Positions 43,259 through 53,500 of a stretch of DNA of 64,000 nucleotides are shown here, piece after piece (within the stretch, counting starts at the first letter, position 1; each line of letters begins with the position of its first letter). The notes beneath the pieces were generated by a model. The model was not told where the DNA came from. It was given only the letters and a program-made list of their open reading frames with translations, and searched no databases. Source of the DNA: an uncultured Prevotellaceae bacterium (GTDB lineage Bacteria; Bacteroidota; Bacteroidia; Bacteroidales; Bacteroidaceae). The position numbers and the translations under genes were made by a program. The DNA lies in assembly GCA_900318115.1 (NCBI GenBank), contig ONJJ01000004.1, forward strand, positions 48,062 through 112,061, written 5' to 3'.

Positions 43259-43678
43259 ATGAACCAAGTAATAATAACAATGAATCATAAAGGAATTTTC
43301 ATGCTGCTCGCAGCAGCACTGGCAAGTGTCACGCTGATGAGCCTGCGCCCCGCCGAGGACATCATCACCAAGGAAAACGGTATGACCGTCGTCAACACCA
43401 CCTCCCTCGCCGAGGATGTTGAAGGCTATGCCGGAACCACCCCTCTGAAGATTTACATCAAAGGCAACAAAATCGACCACATCGAGGCTCTGAAGAACCT
43501 CGAGACCCCCAAGTATTTCGCACTCATCAAGCGCGACCTCCTCACCAAGTGGAACGGACTTGTCGTGAAGAAAGCTGCCGCCCAGGAAGTGGATGTCATC
43601 ACCGGTGCCACCTACTCCTCCGAATCCGTCATCGAGAACGTTAAGCGCGGACTGGACTATTACAACAAGAAGAAATAA
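43259..43678 (+). CDS. Small exported FMN-binding domain protein
   Basis: 139 aa (132 if translation starts at Met 43280, where a signal-like segment begins). The C-terminal half is the FMN-binding domain of NqrC/RnfG; DVITGATYSSES is the motif whose Thr receives covalent FMN through ApbE. No ApbE gene is present here. The gene follows the Tat-exported aldo/keto reductase and shares its terminator, so it is a probable electron carrier for it. Confidence 0.85.
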   Translation: MNQVIITMNHKGIFMLLAAALASVTLMSLRPAEDIITKENGMTVVNTTSLAEDVEGYAGTTPLKIYIKGNKIDHIEALKNLETPKYFALIKRDLLTKWNGLVVKKAAAQEVDVITGATYSSESVIENVKRGLDYYNKKK

Positions 43679-43710
43679 ACCCTTGTCGTCCCCGACGTCC
43701 ATATCCCATA

Positions 43711-43755
43711 AACAGCGAAGGGCTCCTCTCGTTTGAGGAACCCTTCGCTGTTTCT
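43711..43755 (+). terminator. Strong intrinsic terminator
   Basis: A 12-bp stem (AACAGCGAAGGG at 43711-43722 with its complement at 43741-43752) and a T-rich tail follow the FMN-binding gene by about 30 bases. Confidence 0.8.
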
Positions 43756-43894
43756 TCAGATCAGGAGCAATAAAAGATTACGACTCCCAGACCCAACGCT
43801 TGCGGAAGGAGAGGAATTCGCGCTCGGCCGAAGGACGCTTTCACGGAGATGAAAGAACCCCCACGGGGGTGAGGGTTCCTTGACTGAAGCGAAG

Positions 43895-43979
43895 CGGAAG
43901 GAGAGGGATTCGAACCCCCGGCACGTCTCCGTGCGCCGGTTTTCAAGACCGGTGTAATCGACCACTCTACCATCCTTCC
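43895..43979 (-). tRNA. tRNA-Ser (anticodon UGA)
   Basis: The minus strand gives acceptor stem GGAAGGA paired with TCCTTCC, a D-arm (GTAGAGTGGTCGAT), anticodon loop CTTGAAA with anticodon TGA, a long variable arm (GCACGGAGACGTGC) typical of serine tRNAs and the T-arm GGGTTCGAATCCC. The discriminator is G and CCA is not encoded. The minus-strand box TACTTTTG at 43996-44003 is its likely promoter. The rest of the 43679-44168 gap has no gene. Confidence 0.95.
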
Positions 43980-43995
43980 AATGGTTTTGCGGGTG

Positions 43996-44003
43996 CAAAA
44001 GTA
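43996..44003 (-). promoter_or_regulatory. -7 box of tRNA-Ser
   Basis: TACTTTTG on the minus strand, 17 bases before the tRNA 5' end. Confidence 0.6.
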
Positions 44004-44077
44004 TAAAAAAGTTAGGTGAAACGTGTTGAATTTCGAAAGTTTTTTGGTTTCACAGCTACTTTTACCTCTATTTTCCC

Positions 44078-44085
44078 TAATTTTG
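44078..44085 (+). promoter_or_regulatory. -7 box of the HAD phosphatase gene
   Basis: TAATTTTG, about 84 bases before the ATG at 44169. Confidence 0.5.
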
Positions 44086-44168
44086 CGCTCGATTTTCTCA
44101 AAACCCACTTATTCTCATATTCTCTTATCCCCTAATTTTTCACTTTTCATTTTTCACTTTTCACTTCC

Positions 44169-44810
44169 ATGTACACCACCCTCCTCTTCGACCTCGACGG
44201 CACACTGACAGACAGCGGGCTCGGGATTATGCGTTGCGCGCAGTATGCACTGGCTCACTTTGGCATTCACGTGGACGATGCCTCCACGCTGCGTTTCTTC
44301 GTGGGTCCTCCGTTGGAGGATTCGTTCATCGACTTCTACGGCTTCACGCCAGAGCAGGCCGACGAGGCAGTGAGAATCTATCGTGAGCGATACTTCACCA
44401 CGGGGGTGTATGAGAATGAGGTGTACCCTGGGACAGCAGAGGCGCTGACGGAGTTGCAGCGGCGTGGCTACCGCATGGGCATCGGTTCGAGCAAGAACCT
44501 GCCGATGGTGCGCGAGGTGCTGCGCTATTTCAACCTCGCCCGGTTCTTCGACTTCGCAGCGGCGCGAGACGAGGAGGGTACGCTGCACAGCAAGGCAGAC
44601 GTGCTGCGCCACGCCATAGAGACCTATGGGTTGGACCGCGAGCAAACGCTGATGATCGGCGACCGATACCACGACATAGAGGGAGCTCATGCCGTGGGGC
44701 TGCCCGCAGCAGGAATCCTGTGGGGCGGCTACGGTACGCGCGAAGAGATGGAGCAGTACGGAGCGGAATATATCGTGGAGACGTGGGAGGAACTGCTCGC
44801 CATTGTATAG
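44169..44810 (+). CDS. HAD-family hydrolase, phosphoglycolate phosphatase-like
   Basis: 213 aa. The four HAD motifs are visible: FDLDGTLTDSG with the nucleophile Asp, MGIGSSK with Ser, the Lys of LHSKADVL, and MIGDRYHDIEGA with the acidic pair. The alpha-helical cap inserted after motif I (residues ~15-85) is the C1 type of the Gph/PGP group. It probably dephosphorylates a small metabolite such as phosphoglycolate; specificity cannot be deduced. No signal peptide is seen. Confidence 0.88.
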   Translation: MYTTLLFDLDGTLTDSGLGIMRCAQYALAHFGIHVDDASTLRFFVGPPLEDSFIDFYGFTPEQADEAVRIYRERYFTTGVYENEVYPGTAEALTELQRRGYRMGIGSSKNLPMVREVLRYFNLARFFDFAAARDEEGTLHSKADVLRHAIETYGLDREQTLMIGDRYHDIEGAHAVGLPAAGILWGGYGTREEMEQYGAEYIVETWEELLAIV

Positions 44811-44832
44811 GAGACCGCAGTCATAAAAAAGA

Positions 44833-44856
44833 CCACGGATTACACGGATTACACGG
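44833..44856. repeat. CACGGATTA tandem repeat
   Basis: CACGGATTA repeated with 10-base spacing in the gap between convergent genes; a simple short repeat. Confidence 0.6.
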
Positions 44857-44906
44857 CTTTTAATTTTACTGGCGGAAACGACAAGAGGAATCCGCGATCT
44901 AACTTT

Positions 44907-47900
44907 TTACTTGACGAGGAGCTTTGTGACCTTGCCGTCAGGCAGGCGAAGGATGTTCACACCATGGCGGAGGGAGGTCAGGGGACGTCCGGAGAGGTCG
45001 TAGATGGTCGTAGCGCCGGGAGCGACAGAGGGCGCGACGATGCCGTCTTGTCCGCCGAAGAGCTGGCGCAGGGCATCGTTGGACTCACGGACGCGATCGG
45101 CACTGACCTTGACAACCTCACGGTCGTAGGTGAGGAGTCCATTGACTTCCTTGCCCACATCGTAGAGCTGACGATAAACAGCAGCGGAGAAGGCGGCCGG
45201 CTGGTCATCGGAGGACGTGGCAGCGGTGGCAAGGGCCAGGACGGCGGCGGCAGTGTTGGCATAGCCATTGGTCAGTCGCAACTCCGTGCTGTAGGCCGCG
45301 GAGACGTTGGCGTTGGTATCGTACCAACGATGATCATCTATACTGCGCTCGAAGCCACCGCAGGCACCCAGCACAACGGGACGCTCGGGGTCGTAGAGGA
45401 AGATCGTGGGTTTGGTGGTGTCGTCGTGGAGGTCCACGAAGTCACCGAGCCCCTCCTTGTGGTTACCACCGCTGGCGGCATCAATCAGACGAGTAGCATC
45501 TGCATTGCGCGTGAGCTCCACGTTGGCAGAGGTCTGGAACTGACCAATAGCCTCATCGAAGGGTGTCCACACGATGATGGAGGGATGCGAATAGAGCTGG
45601 GCGATGATCTCTCTCCACTCCCGCTGGAAGGCGGTGCGGACGGAGGTGCTGGGACGGGCATTGGTAGTCGTCCAGGCCGTGGGCACCCAGGGTTCATCGG
45701 TCCGGCCGAGGGCGGGCATATCCTGCCAGACGAGGAGTCCGAGGCTGTCGGCATAATAGTACCAACGGTCCGGCTCCACCTTCTGATGTTTGCGAATGAG
45801 GTTGAAACCCAGTTCCTTGGCCGTCAGCAGGTCGAAGAGCAGGGCGGAGTCCGTGGGAGCGGTGTAGAGGCCATCGGGCCAGTAGCCTTGGTCGATGACA
45901 CCAATCTGGAAGAGGTCACTGTTGTTCAGCTGGATGCGATGAATGCCATCGGTGCCCTGGGCCGTGGAGATCTTGCGGAGGGCTGCATAGCTGGTGACGT
46001 GATCCACGATCTTGCCGCCCGACTGCAGGGTGACATCCAGATCATAGAGGGCGGGATTGGAGGGGGACCAGAGCTTGGGCGAAGCAACGGTGAGGACCAC
46101 GGGCTGACCAACGACGGCCGTGCCCTGGGCCACGGACTGTCCGCCGAAGCTGAGGTTGACGGCGACCTGTGCACCCTCCTCGCCATTGGTGACCTCGGCG
46201 AGGATGCTGAACTGGCGCTGGTCCACATCGGGTGTGATGCGCAGGCGGGTGATATACTGATGTTCCACGGGTTCCATCCACACGGTCTGCCAGATGCCCG
46301 AAACGGCATTGTTCCAGGAGGTGGCGCCGTCCAGGCCGGGTGCCAGACGCTGCTTGCCCACGGGCTGATAGCTGGGATCGGTCTTGTCCACGACCTTCAC
46401 GACAAGGGTGTTGGTGCCCTCGATGAGTTTGTCGGTGATATTGACGGAGAAGGAACCGAAGCCGCCGGAATGGGTAGCAGCCTGCTGACCATTGACGTAA
46501 ACGGTGGCGTTGTAGTCCACGGCACCGAAGTTCAGGATGACGTCCTTACCCTGCCAGTCGGCGGGAATGGTGAACTCACGCGAATACCATAGTGTCTGGG
46601 AGGCATCCAGGGGATGGTTGACACCCGAGAGGCTGCTCTCGATGGCGAAGGGCACGAGAATCTGTCCATCGTACTTTTCGGGCTGACGGCCGGTGGTGTT
46701 GACGGCATAGTTCCAGAGGCCATTGAGGTTCTGCCACTGCTGACGAACCAGCTGCGGGCGGGGGTATTCGGGCAGGGGAGCTGCGGGATTGACCTGTGCG
46801 GCCCAGCGTGTCCGGATCTGATTGCCACGGGGTGCCCAGGTGCTGTGGTCGGGCTTGGCGGGAGCATACTTGTCCATGAGGACCTTCATCCAGAAGCCAC
46901 CGATGACGGAGCGAGCCCGGAAGCCGCAGAAGCGCTTGCTGTCGGTGTAGTACCAGTCGCTGAGCGGGATGCGGTCTGTGGTCTCATTGACCCACTTCCA
47001 GATGGGATCGGAGAACTTCAGGAAAGTCTCGGTGTCGTCAGCCATGGATGCGGTCCAGATGATCCAGTCGCTCTTGGAATATTTCTTGCGGCTGTCGAGA
47101 GGCAGGCCCCAGGCGTTCTGCCGGGTGAGGTAGTAAGCTATTTCGCGGTCGATGACTCCGTTGGGGAAGATGTAAGTGCCCCAGAGCTTGTCCCAGACGA
47201 GGTTGTACTTCTGGCCCCAGGTGTTGGCGCGGTCGTAGGCAAGGCGGTAGTGATCGCCCTCGCAGGCATCCTGCTCCCAGATCTGAGCCATCTTGGTGGC
47301 AGTTTCCATGTAGCGATTGTAGGTACCTTCGCTGCCACGCATCCGCGCCATCTGTGCATAGGCGGCCACGGCCATGATGGCCTTGATGGAGAGGTTGGCG
47401 TTGTGTGCCCAGTGACCTGCGAAGTCATCGGTGCAGAGCTGCTCGGCGGGGTCCTGTCCGTTCTTGACGAGGTATGCCACCCAGGTGGTGCAGATGTTCC
47501 AGTACTTCTCAATCCACTCCGTGTTGCCGTCGATCATGCAGATCATGGCAGCCAGGGTGAGCATGTTGCCCGATTCCTCCAGCGGCATATCGCCTCCGTA
47601 GACCTGTCCGTTGGCGTGGGGATAGGTGCCGAGGTCGTGGGCTGCGAACTGCTTGTTCCAGCGCCCCGTGCGGCTGTACTCAAAGATGGAGGTCATCATG
47701 CCTTTCTGCAGATCGGTGTTGTACATGAGGAAGAGGGGTGCGGAGGGATAGGTGAGGTCCACGGTGTTGACACATCCGTTGGAGTTATTCTCCTTGGAGA
47801 AATAGAGCAGACGTCCTCCGTCGTCCTCAAAGAGTTTGTGGGCAGCCAGGACCTGACGGTAGGATCCCGAGAGGAGTTCGGCATACTTCACGTTGCCGGC

Positions 47901-49379
47901 GGCCAGGGCGTCGTCATAGATGGTCTTGTCCTGCTGGCGGCTGAGCTGCATGAGTTCGTCGTAGCGGGCATGGAAATCGTCGAAGGCCTGGGTGATGGTC
48001 TTGCCATTGCGCGCCCAGTAGCCCTTGTAGTCCTTGCCGAAGTATCGGATATCATATACCTCGTCGTAGCCAATCATCATGTAGCTGGCGCCCTGCTGCA
48101 CGCTGCCGAAGTCGTGGCTGTAGGCCAGCGTGGTCATGTTGGCGGGAGCCTGGTTGGTGATCTTGCTCTCGCAGGCGGGCAGCTTGCCCGTGGCGGCGAA
48201 GGTGTTCTCCATGATGCCCGTGCCCGCAAAGCTTACCTCGCCGTTCACGTTGGGGATGTAGAGATAGCCCCAGTCGATGGTGATGAGGTCGCCCGCGCGG
48301 CCCAGCACAGGCTGTGCGGTGGAACCCGCCTTGAGGTACTGCACGCCGTTCTCCGTGATGCGCTCGACATCCACGGCCTGCATGGCTTCGTTGATGGTCA
48401 GCACGGGGGTGGTGGCGAAGTAGAACTGCACGTCGTGCTTGGCGCCATCCGTGGAACGCACCTGGTAGGAGATGAAGTTGATGGGGGTGGAGACGAGGTC
48501 CAGGTCGGTGATAATCATCGGCGCCGTGAAGACCAGGTCGAGTTCCACGGGTCCGCAGGCGAAGGTGTAGTAGGTGTTGGTGGCGAGCACGTCCACGGAC
48601 TTCTGGGTGGCGGTCTTGATGCCCTCGGCCGAGTTGTAGGTGTTCTCGAAGAGACCGAAGTCCACGTACGCTCCGCCGTTGGTATTGTGGCAGTGGGCCG
48701 CGATGACGTTTTCGCCGGTGCGGAGCTTGCGCTTCTCATCGGTGGAGAGCTGGTGGGTCTCGCCCTGAATCCAAGTCTCGCCCGTGCCTACCACGCGCGT
48801 ACCATTAATATATAGTTCGAACACATCATCGTGTGAGAACTGAATCCAGAGGTCTTTCTTCAGGTCCTCGGCGGTGAGGTTGACGGTGCGACGGATATAG
48901 ATATCGGAGTTGGTAGCCGTCCAGGGGTTCTTCACATTGGGATATTCGTTGGGCGTACCCCAGGCAGCCTGCTGTGTCTCCCAGCTGCTGTCGTCGAAGT
49001 TGGCAGCAGCCCAGGCGGTGCCGTCCTGTCTCTCGTAGCTGACGCGTCCTTCCCACGCCACCTCATTGGCCATGGGTGCAATGGAGGTGAGGAGGTAACT
49101 GCGTCCGGAGCCCATGAATCGATAGCTGACGCCATCCACGCGCAGCAGTCCGTCCATGGGTTTCTCGATGTCGGTCCAGTGGCGGGTGGTGCCGTCGGTG
49201 AGTTTGTCGTGGGGCGACCAAAGGGAGAAGTAGGGGTCGTTCAGGAGCAGGGGAACGGACGGCAGTCGCAGTTCCGTCTGCTTGTAGGGTTCAAAGATCT
49301 CTGCCGTCTGTGCGTGGACGGAGGTGGCGGCGCCCAGCAGGAGTGCCGCGGCGAAGAGGATTTGTTGCAGTCTTCTCAT
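44907..49379 (-). CDS. Giant secreted DUF4965/GtaA-like - GH2 fusion protein
   Basis: 1490 aa, signal peptide to about residue 23 (ATSVHAQ). Residues ~25-840 resemble the glutaminase-like DUF4964/DUF5127/DUF4965/DUF1793 assembly (PLLLNDPYFSLWS at the start; LTYPSAPLFLMYN, FAAHDLGTYPHANGQVYGGD and the six-hairpin core), with an inserted sandwich domain (~105-225, WIQFSHDDVFELYINGTRVV). Residues ~870-1430 are a GH2 enzyme (LNGLWNYAV, GVDYN-type sandwich, RKHQKVEPDRWYYYADSLG). Its acid/base region reads WTPFDEAIG (Glu1276), with Asp where GH2 enzymes normally have Asn. The expected nucleophile block reads VVLGACGG, with Ala1339 where a Glu is expected. A T9SS-like tail ends the protein. Confidence 0.8.
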   Translation of the reverse strand: MRRLQQILFAAALLLGAATSVHAQTAEIFEPYKQTELRLPSVPLLLNDPYFSLWSPHDKLTDGTTRHWTDIEKPMDGLLRVDGVSYRFMGSGRSYLLTSIAPMANEVAWEGRVSYERQDGTAWAAANFDDSSWETQQAAWGTPNEYPNVKNPWTATNSDIYIRRTVNLTAEDLKKDLWIQFSHDDVFELYINGTRVVGTGETWIQGETHQLSTDEKRKLRTGENVIAAHCHNTNGGAYVDFGLFENTYNSAEGIKTATQKSVDVLATNTYYTFACGPVELDLVFTAPMIITDLDLVSTPINFISYQVRSTDGAKHDVQFYFATTPVLTINEAMQAVDVERITENGVQYLKAGSTAQPVLGRAGDLITIDWGYLYIPNVNGEVSFAGTGIMENTFAATGKLPACESKITNQAPANMTTLAYSHDFGSVQQGASYMMIGYDEVYDIRYFGKDYKGYWARNGKTITQAFDDFHARYDELMQLSRQQDKTIYDDALAAGNVKYAELLSGSYRQVLAAHKLFEDDGGRLLYFSKENNSNGCVNTVDLTYPSAPLFLMYNTDLQKGMMTSIFEYSRTGRWNKQFAAHDLGTYPHANGQVYGGDMPLEESGNMLTLAAMICMIDGNTEWIEKYWNICTTWVAYLVKNGQDPAEQLCTDDFAGHWAHNANLSIKAIMAVAAYAQMARMRGSEGTYNRYMETATKMAQIWEQDACEGDHYRLAYDRANTWGQKYNLVWDKLWGTYIFPNGVIDREIAYYLTRQNAWGLPLDSRKKYSKSDWIIWTASMADDTETFLKFSDPIWKWVNETTDRIPLSDWYYTDSKRFCGFRARSVIGGFWMKVLMDKYAPAKPDHSTWAPRGNQIRTRWAAQVNPAAPLPEYPRPQLVRQQWQNLNGLWNYAVNTTGRQPEKYDGQILVPFAIESSLSGVNHPLDASQTLWYSREFTIPADWQGKDVILNFGAVDYNATVYVNGQQAATHSGGFGSFSVNITDKLIEGTNTLVVKVVDKTDPSYQPVGKQRLAPGLDGATSWNNAVSGIWQTVWMEPVEHQYITRLRITPDVDQRQFSILAEVTNGEEGAQVAVNLSFGGQSVAQGTAVVGQPVVLTVASPKLWSPSNPALYDLDVTLQSGGKIVDHVTSYAALRKISTAQGTDGIHRIQLNNSDLFQIGVIDQGYWPDGLYTAPTDSALLFDLLTAKELGFNLIRKHQKVEPDRWYYYADSLGLLVWQDMPALGRTDEPWVPTAWTTTNARPSTSVRTAFQREWREIIAQLYSHPSIIVWTPFDEAIGQFQTSANVELTRNADATRLIDAASGGNHKEGLGDFVDLHDDTTKPTIFLYDPERPVVLGACGGFERSIDDHRWYDTNANVSAAYSTELRLTNGYANTAAAVLALATAATSSDDQPAAFSAAVYRQLYDVGKEVNGLLTYDREVVKVSADRVRESNDALRQLFGGQDGIVAPSVAPGATTIYDLSGRPLTSLRHGVNILRLPDGKVTKLLVK

Positions 49380-49415
49380 TTACGGTTTATTGTTTTGTTG
49401 TGGTATTCTATTCTA

Positions 49416-50468
49416 TCAGCGGAGGGCCACCTTACGGCCGTCAGTGATGTAGAGCCCGCCCTTCAGGGGGAGGGTGCGACGTCCCGTGAGATCATAGTAG
49501 CAGGGAATCTGGTTCTGCGCCGTAGGAGCCTCCACGGCGGAAGACACCTTCTGGGGCGAGATGAAGGGTTCGGAGGAAATCTTGATGGTGGAGGCGGAGG
49601 CCTCGGCGCGGCCGATGTACATCAGTCGGGGTGCCACGGTCTCTGTGGAGTTGTGGGCGTGGAAGACGATGCGCAGCTGGCCTTCCTTGTCGGTGAAGAA
49701 GGAATGGTGGCCTGTGCCCACCAGTCCCTGTGCCCGCTGAAGGATGGGTTTCGGAGTCTTGGTCCAGGTGCCGTTGGCACGCGTACCACGGGCGCAGCCC
49801 ACGCCATAGTCCTGACTGCGGTAGTCATTGGCGGAGTAGGTGAAGAGGTAAACGCGTCCGTGCTTGACGACGAAGGGTCCCTCGCAGACACGGCCGAGCT
49901 TGTTCTCCCAGTCGAGGCTGACGCTGATGCAGTGCTTGAGGGTGCCAGGCAGGGGCGTGATGTAGTCGCTGTCGAGCTCGCAGCGCCAGATGCAGTTGCC
50001 GTCGGTGAAGCGGACAAAGAAGCAGTAGGCCTTGCCGTCTTCGTCGAAGAACACGCTGGAGTCGATGCACTTCTCATCGCCGATGAGGTTCTCCATCATA
50101 TAGCTGCCCACCTGCTTGAAGGGACCGCGCGGAGAGCTGGCGGTGGCGACGAAGAGGTGTTCGTTGGCGGAGAAGTACATGTAGTACTGTCCGTTCTTGA
50201 AATAGACCTCAGGAGCCCAGAACCACTGCTTCTCCGTGGTGCTGTTCTTGCTGAGGGCCAGACCGCCATAGACCCAGTTCTGCAGGTCGCGCGACCGCCA
50301 GTACTCGATGCCATTGGCATTGTTGGTGCCGTAGGCGTAGTAGGTGTCGCCGTCGAGCAGGATATAGGGGTCGGCCAGCGGCACCTGGCTGACTGGCAGT
50401 TGGGCATGAATCGCCAAGGTGGCGAAGAGGGCGAGGATCGTGAGAAGGGGGAATCTTTTAAGTGGCAT
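49416..50468 (-). CDS. Secreted GH43-family glycosidase
   Basis: 350 aa, signal peptide to about residue 23 (ATLAIHAQ). One five-bladed propeller domain: base Asp33 in PLADPYILLDGDTYYAYG, the middle Asp in CIDSSVFFDEDGKAYCFF and the acid Glu in CEGPFVVKHGRVYLF. The end has the T9SS-like tail (YYDLTGRRTLPLKGGLYI). It lies 36 bases upstream of the DUF4965-GH2 gene in the same direction and probably shares its transcript. GH43 members cut arabinose-, xylose- or galactose-containing chains; which one is open. Confidence 0.85.
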   Translation of the reverse strand: MPLKRFPLLTILALFATLAIHAQLPVSQVPLADPYILLDGDTYYAYGTNNANGIEYWRSRDLQNWVYGGLALSKNSTTEKQWFWAPEVYFKNGQYYMYFSANEHLFVATASSPRGPFKQVGSYMMENLIGDEKCIDSSVFFDEDGKAYCFFVRFTDGNCIWRCELDSDYITPLPGTLKHCISVSLDWENKLGRVCEGPFVVKHGRVYLFTYSANDYRSQDYGVGCARGTRANGTWTKTPKPILQRAQGLVGTGHHSFFTDKEGQLRIVFHAHNSTETVAPRLMYIGRAEASASTIKISSEPFISPQKVSSAVEAPTAQNQIPCYYDLTGRRTLPLKGGLYITDGRKVALR

Positions 50469-50592
50469 ATTTTCTGGATTTCGTTATTTTGTTATTTCGG
50501 GATGTCGGGAAGTCGAGATGTCGGGATTTCGATATTTCGAGTCCTTCTTCATTCTTTTATTTTTCACTTTTCATTTTTAATTCTTCTCCCTT

Positions 50593-53500
50593 TCACTTTC
50601 TTATCTTCACCTCCCGGCTTCTGCCTTCCGCATCAGCGGCGCGGGCGATATAGATGCCGGCAGGCAGGTTGGCGAGAGAGAAGGTGGCGCGGCCGCCTTG
50701 GAGGCGAAGGTGAGCGGAGCGGAGGGCACGTCCGTCGAGGCTGTAGAGCTCAGCGTGGACATCGGTGGCGGTGGATGAGGTAATGACGAGGTCGTCGCCC
50801 CTGCGCTGGAGGGTCAGGTCGCAGGCCAGGTCGATGGCATCCTCCACGCCCAGTGCCTTCTGGTCCGTCGGTACCAGATAGCTGGTGCGGCGATTGGTGT
50901 AGCCGATGGTGGGGATATTGGTGACGCAGATCTCCGTGGCGCCATCGGGGAAGCGGGCCACGCTCTCCATGCCCGTGTGGGGCGGATAGTAGAGGACGCT
51001 GCTGGAGACGGCATCCGGCGAGGTCAGTGACACCATGCCTCCCTCGGCAGCCAGTTTGAAGTCGGCATGGAGCTCGGTCAGCGGCTGGCGGTTGTCGCAC
51101 CAGACGAGCAGGTGGCCGTAGGGGGCGATGCGCGTGGTGGCCTGAGATCCGGCAGCGGTGATCTGGTATTTCTGCGGCTGTGCGGGGTCATCGCTGAGAT
51201 ACCAGCCCTCGAGGTCGATGGTGTCCCCCGTGGCGTTGTAGAGTTCCAGCCAGTCGCTGCGCTTGAAGTAGTCGTTCTGGTAGATATCGTTGGTCGCCAT
51301 GACCTCATTGATGCTCACTTCGGCGATGCCCTTGCGGCGTCGTTCACTGCGGGTCATGCGCCCGAAGCAGGCCTCGATGTCGAGATTCGTGCCGGCAGGC
51401 AGGTCGAGCTCCAGGTTGCCGGTAATGTACTGCGTGTCGCCTGCGTAGCGCCATCCGATGAAGCGGTTGCCGCCACGGGGTTCTGCCTTCAGGCGTACGG
51501 GAGCAAAGAGCTCGCCCGTGTACTCGCCGTAGGGCACGAGGACGTCGTTCACGTAGATGTTGCAGCCCTCAGTGTCGCTGCGGAGGTGCACCTTCTGGGG
51601 CGTCACATCGGTCAGCTGCATTCGCTCGTACTGCCTCATCTGCTTGGTCATGGAGGCTCCGCGGTTCTTGAGTTTGCTGCGTATCTCATCCAGCGAGCCG
51701 TCGGGGCTGGACCACTCCTGAGCCATGGTGGGACGCACGCGGGCTCCCAGTTCATCGAGGATGGCACCCGCGCGCACGGGGTCGAAGACGCTGCCCATCA
51801 GGCAGAAGGTGGCGGCGAACTTGCGGCGGAAGTCGGCATTCTGCATCAGGTTCATGAAGAAGGTGCAGAACTTGATCTCGCCGTAGCGCCGCTCGGCGGT
51901 GTCGTAGATGTAGTCATAGCGGTGCCACTGCATACCGTCGATCCAGCGGAAGGTGTTGCCGCCGACGGAGATCTCGCCCTCCTCGTCCATGCCCCGGCCA
52001 TCCGTGCCGAAAGCGGCGTCGAGGTCGAAGAAGGTGACGCGGAAGCGCCCGTCGGGAGCCTTGCGGTAGGCCTTCAGGTTGTTGTCGGGCCAGTCCCAGG
52101 AGCCGAGGTACAGCTCTGCGGCCATGTAGTTCATGAACTCGTCCATGTCCACCAGCGAGCAGATCTCGTCGTACACGGCAGCATCGGCACAGTCGGCAGA
52201 GAGGTCATAGAGGTGCAACAGCGTCTGGCTGGAGCCCAGCATCATATAGGCGCCGGAGTCGGGGCTCTGCTCATATATTTCCATTGCGTCCTTCGAGATG
52301 CCGAAGTTGGCGAAGCCGAAGTCCTTGTTGTTCGGCTCGCGCAGGTTGATGAGGCCCATGTAGCGCCCGTTGATGTAGTGGACCACGGGTTGGTAGGACA
52401 TCACGTCGAGGTCGATGCCCGAGCGGCGTATGATCTCATGCAGGGCAGCATCCTTGATGCGGGCGCCGCTGTCGTTGCCGCCGCGGCGCACCTGCAGCGC
52501 CTTGTTGCGGATGTAGGGTTTGTTCGGGAAGAAGGGATAGTCCATGGTGTTCTTGCCCTCATAGACGCGGTCAGCCTTGAGCTTGAAGGACTTGGGGTTG
52601 TTAGCGCGGGTCCAGCCGCCGCTGATGCGGAAGTCCACGTCTTGGTTGAAGACCATGTCGTCCTGCCCGGGCACCATGTACTGGAAGTTGACGGGCCGGT
52701 TCCAGTCCATGTTCCAGTTGACGGGCGAGGACTGGCCGTTGCCCGTGCGGCCGTTCACGCCGCGGACATAGACGCCGATGCTGTCGTCGTAGAGGTATTC
52801 ATCTGGACAGGAGACATAGACGATGGGCAACAAATGCTCGCGTTCGCGTTTTAAATAGGTACGCGCGACGACCTCCGAGGGCAGTTTGCCGTCCTCGTAG
52901 GCCCGGAAGCGGTAGGTGGTGGTCTCAGTGACGTGCAGCATGTGGGTGCGCAGGAGCTCGCCCTGCTGCGGGGTGGGCGTGGTGCCGTCGGTGGTGTAGT
53001 AGATGGCGGCTCCCTGGGCAGCACGTACCACCACGCGCCGTTCGTCGTCGAAGAGGCCGCCGTCGGTGACCGTGGGGGCCTCGGAACGCTCCGTGCAGAA
53101 CGTGGACGTGGCGTTCGAGGCATCGGGCGTGGGCTCTGCCGTCCATCCCCATTCGCTGCCGCCATCTGTGGTGCGGGCGTAGGCCGTGCGGCTGATGGCC
53201 GCCGGATAGTGGAAGGCGAAGAGCTGGCGCCCCGAGGAGTCGGAGAAGTAGAGCTCGCCGCCCTCGCAGTCCAGGCTGAAGGGGGCGTGCTGGGAGTTGA
53301 TCTCATTGCTGCCGCACCAGATGCGGCGGCAGCCGTGGGCCGGTATGGTGCCGAAGCCTGCGGGCAGCGCCCACTTCAGCGGGCGGGCGGCATCGTCGCT
53401 CAGGTAGCAACCACCCAGGGTCAGCTGCTTGTCCGAGGCATTGTAGAGCTCCACCCAGCCGTCGAAGTTGAAGGCGGGACTCATCTCCACGTCCGTGTTG

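Noticed and set aside
46614-48815. Plus-strand open frame of 733 codons opposite the DUF4965-GH2 gene
   Set aside because: Antisense shadow, low-complexity Val/Gly/Glu content, no family motif. The same applies to plus-strand frames at 9804-11099, 12359-13360, 13594-15039, 15049-16527, 17028-18545 and 44964-46592.
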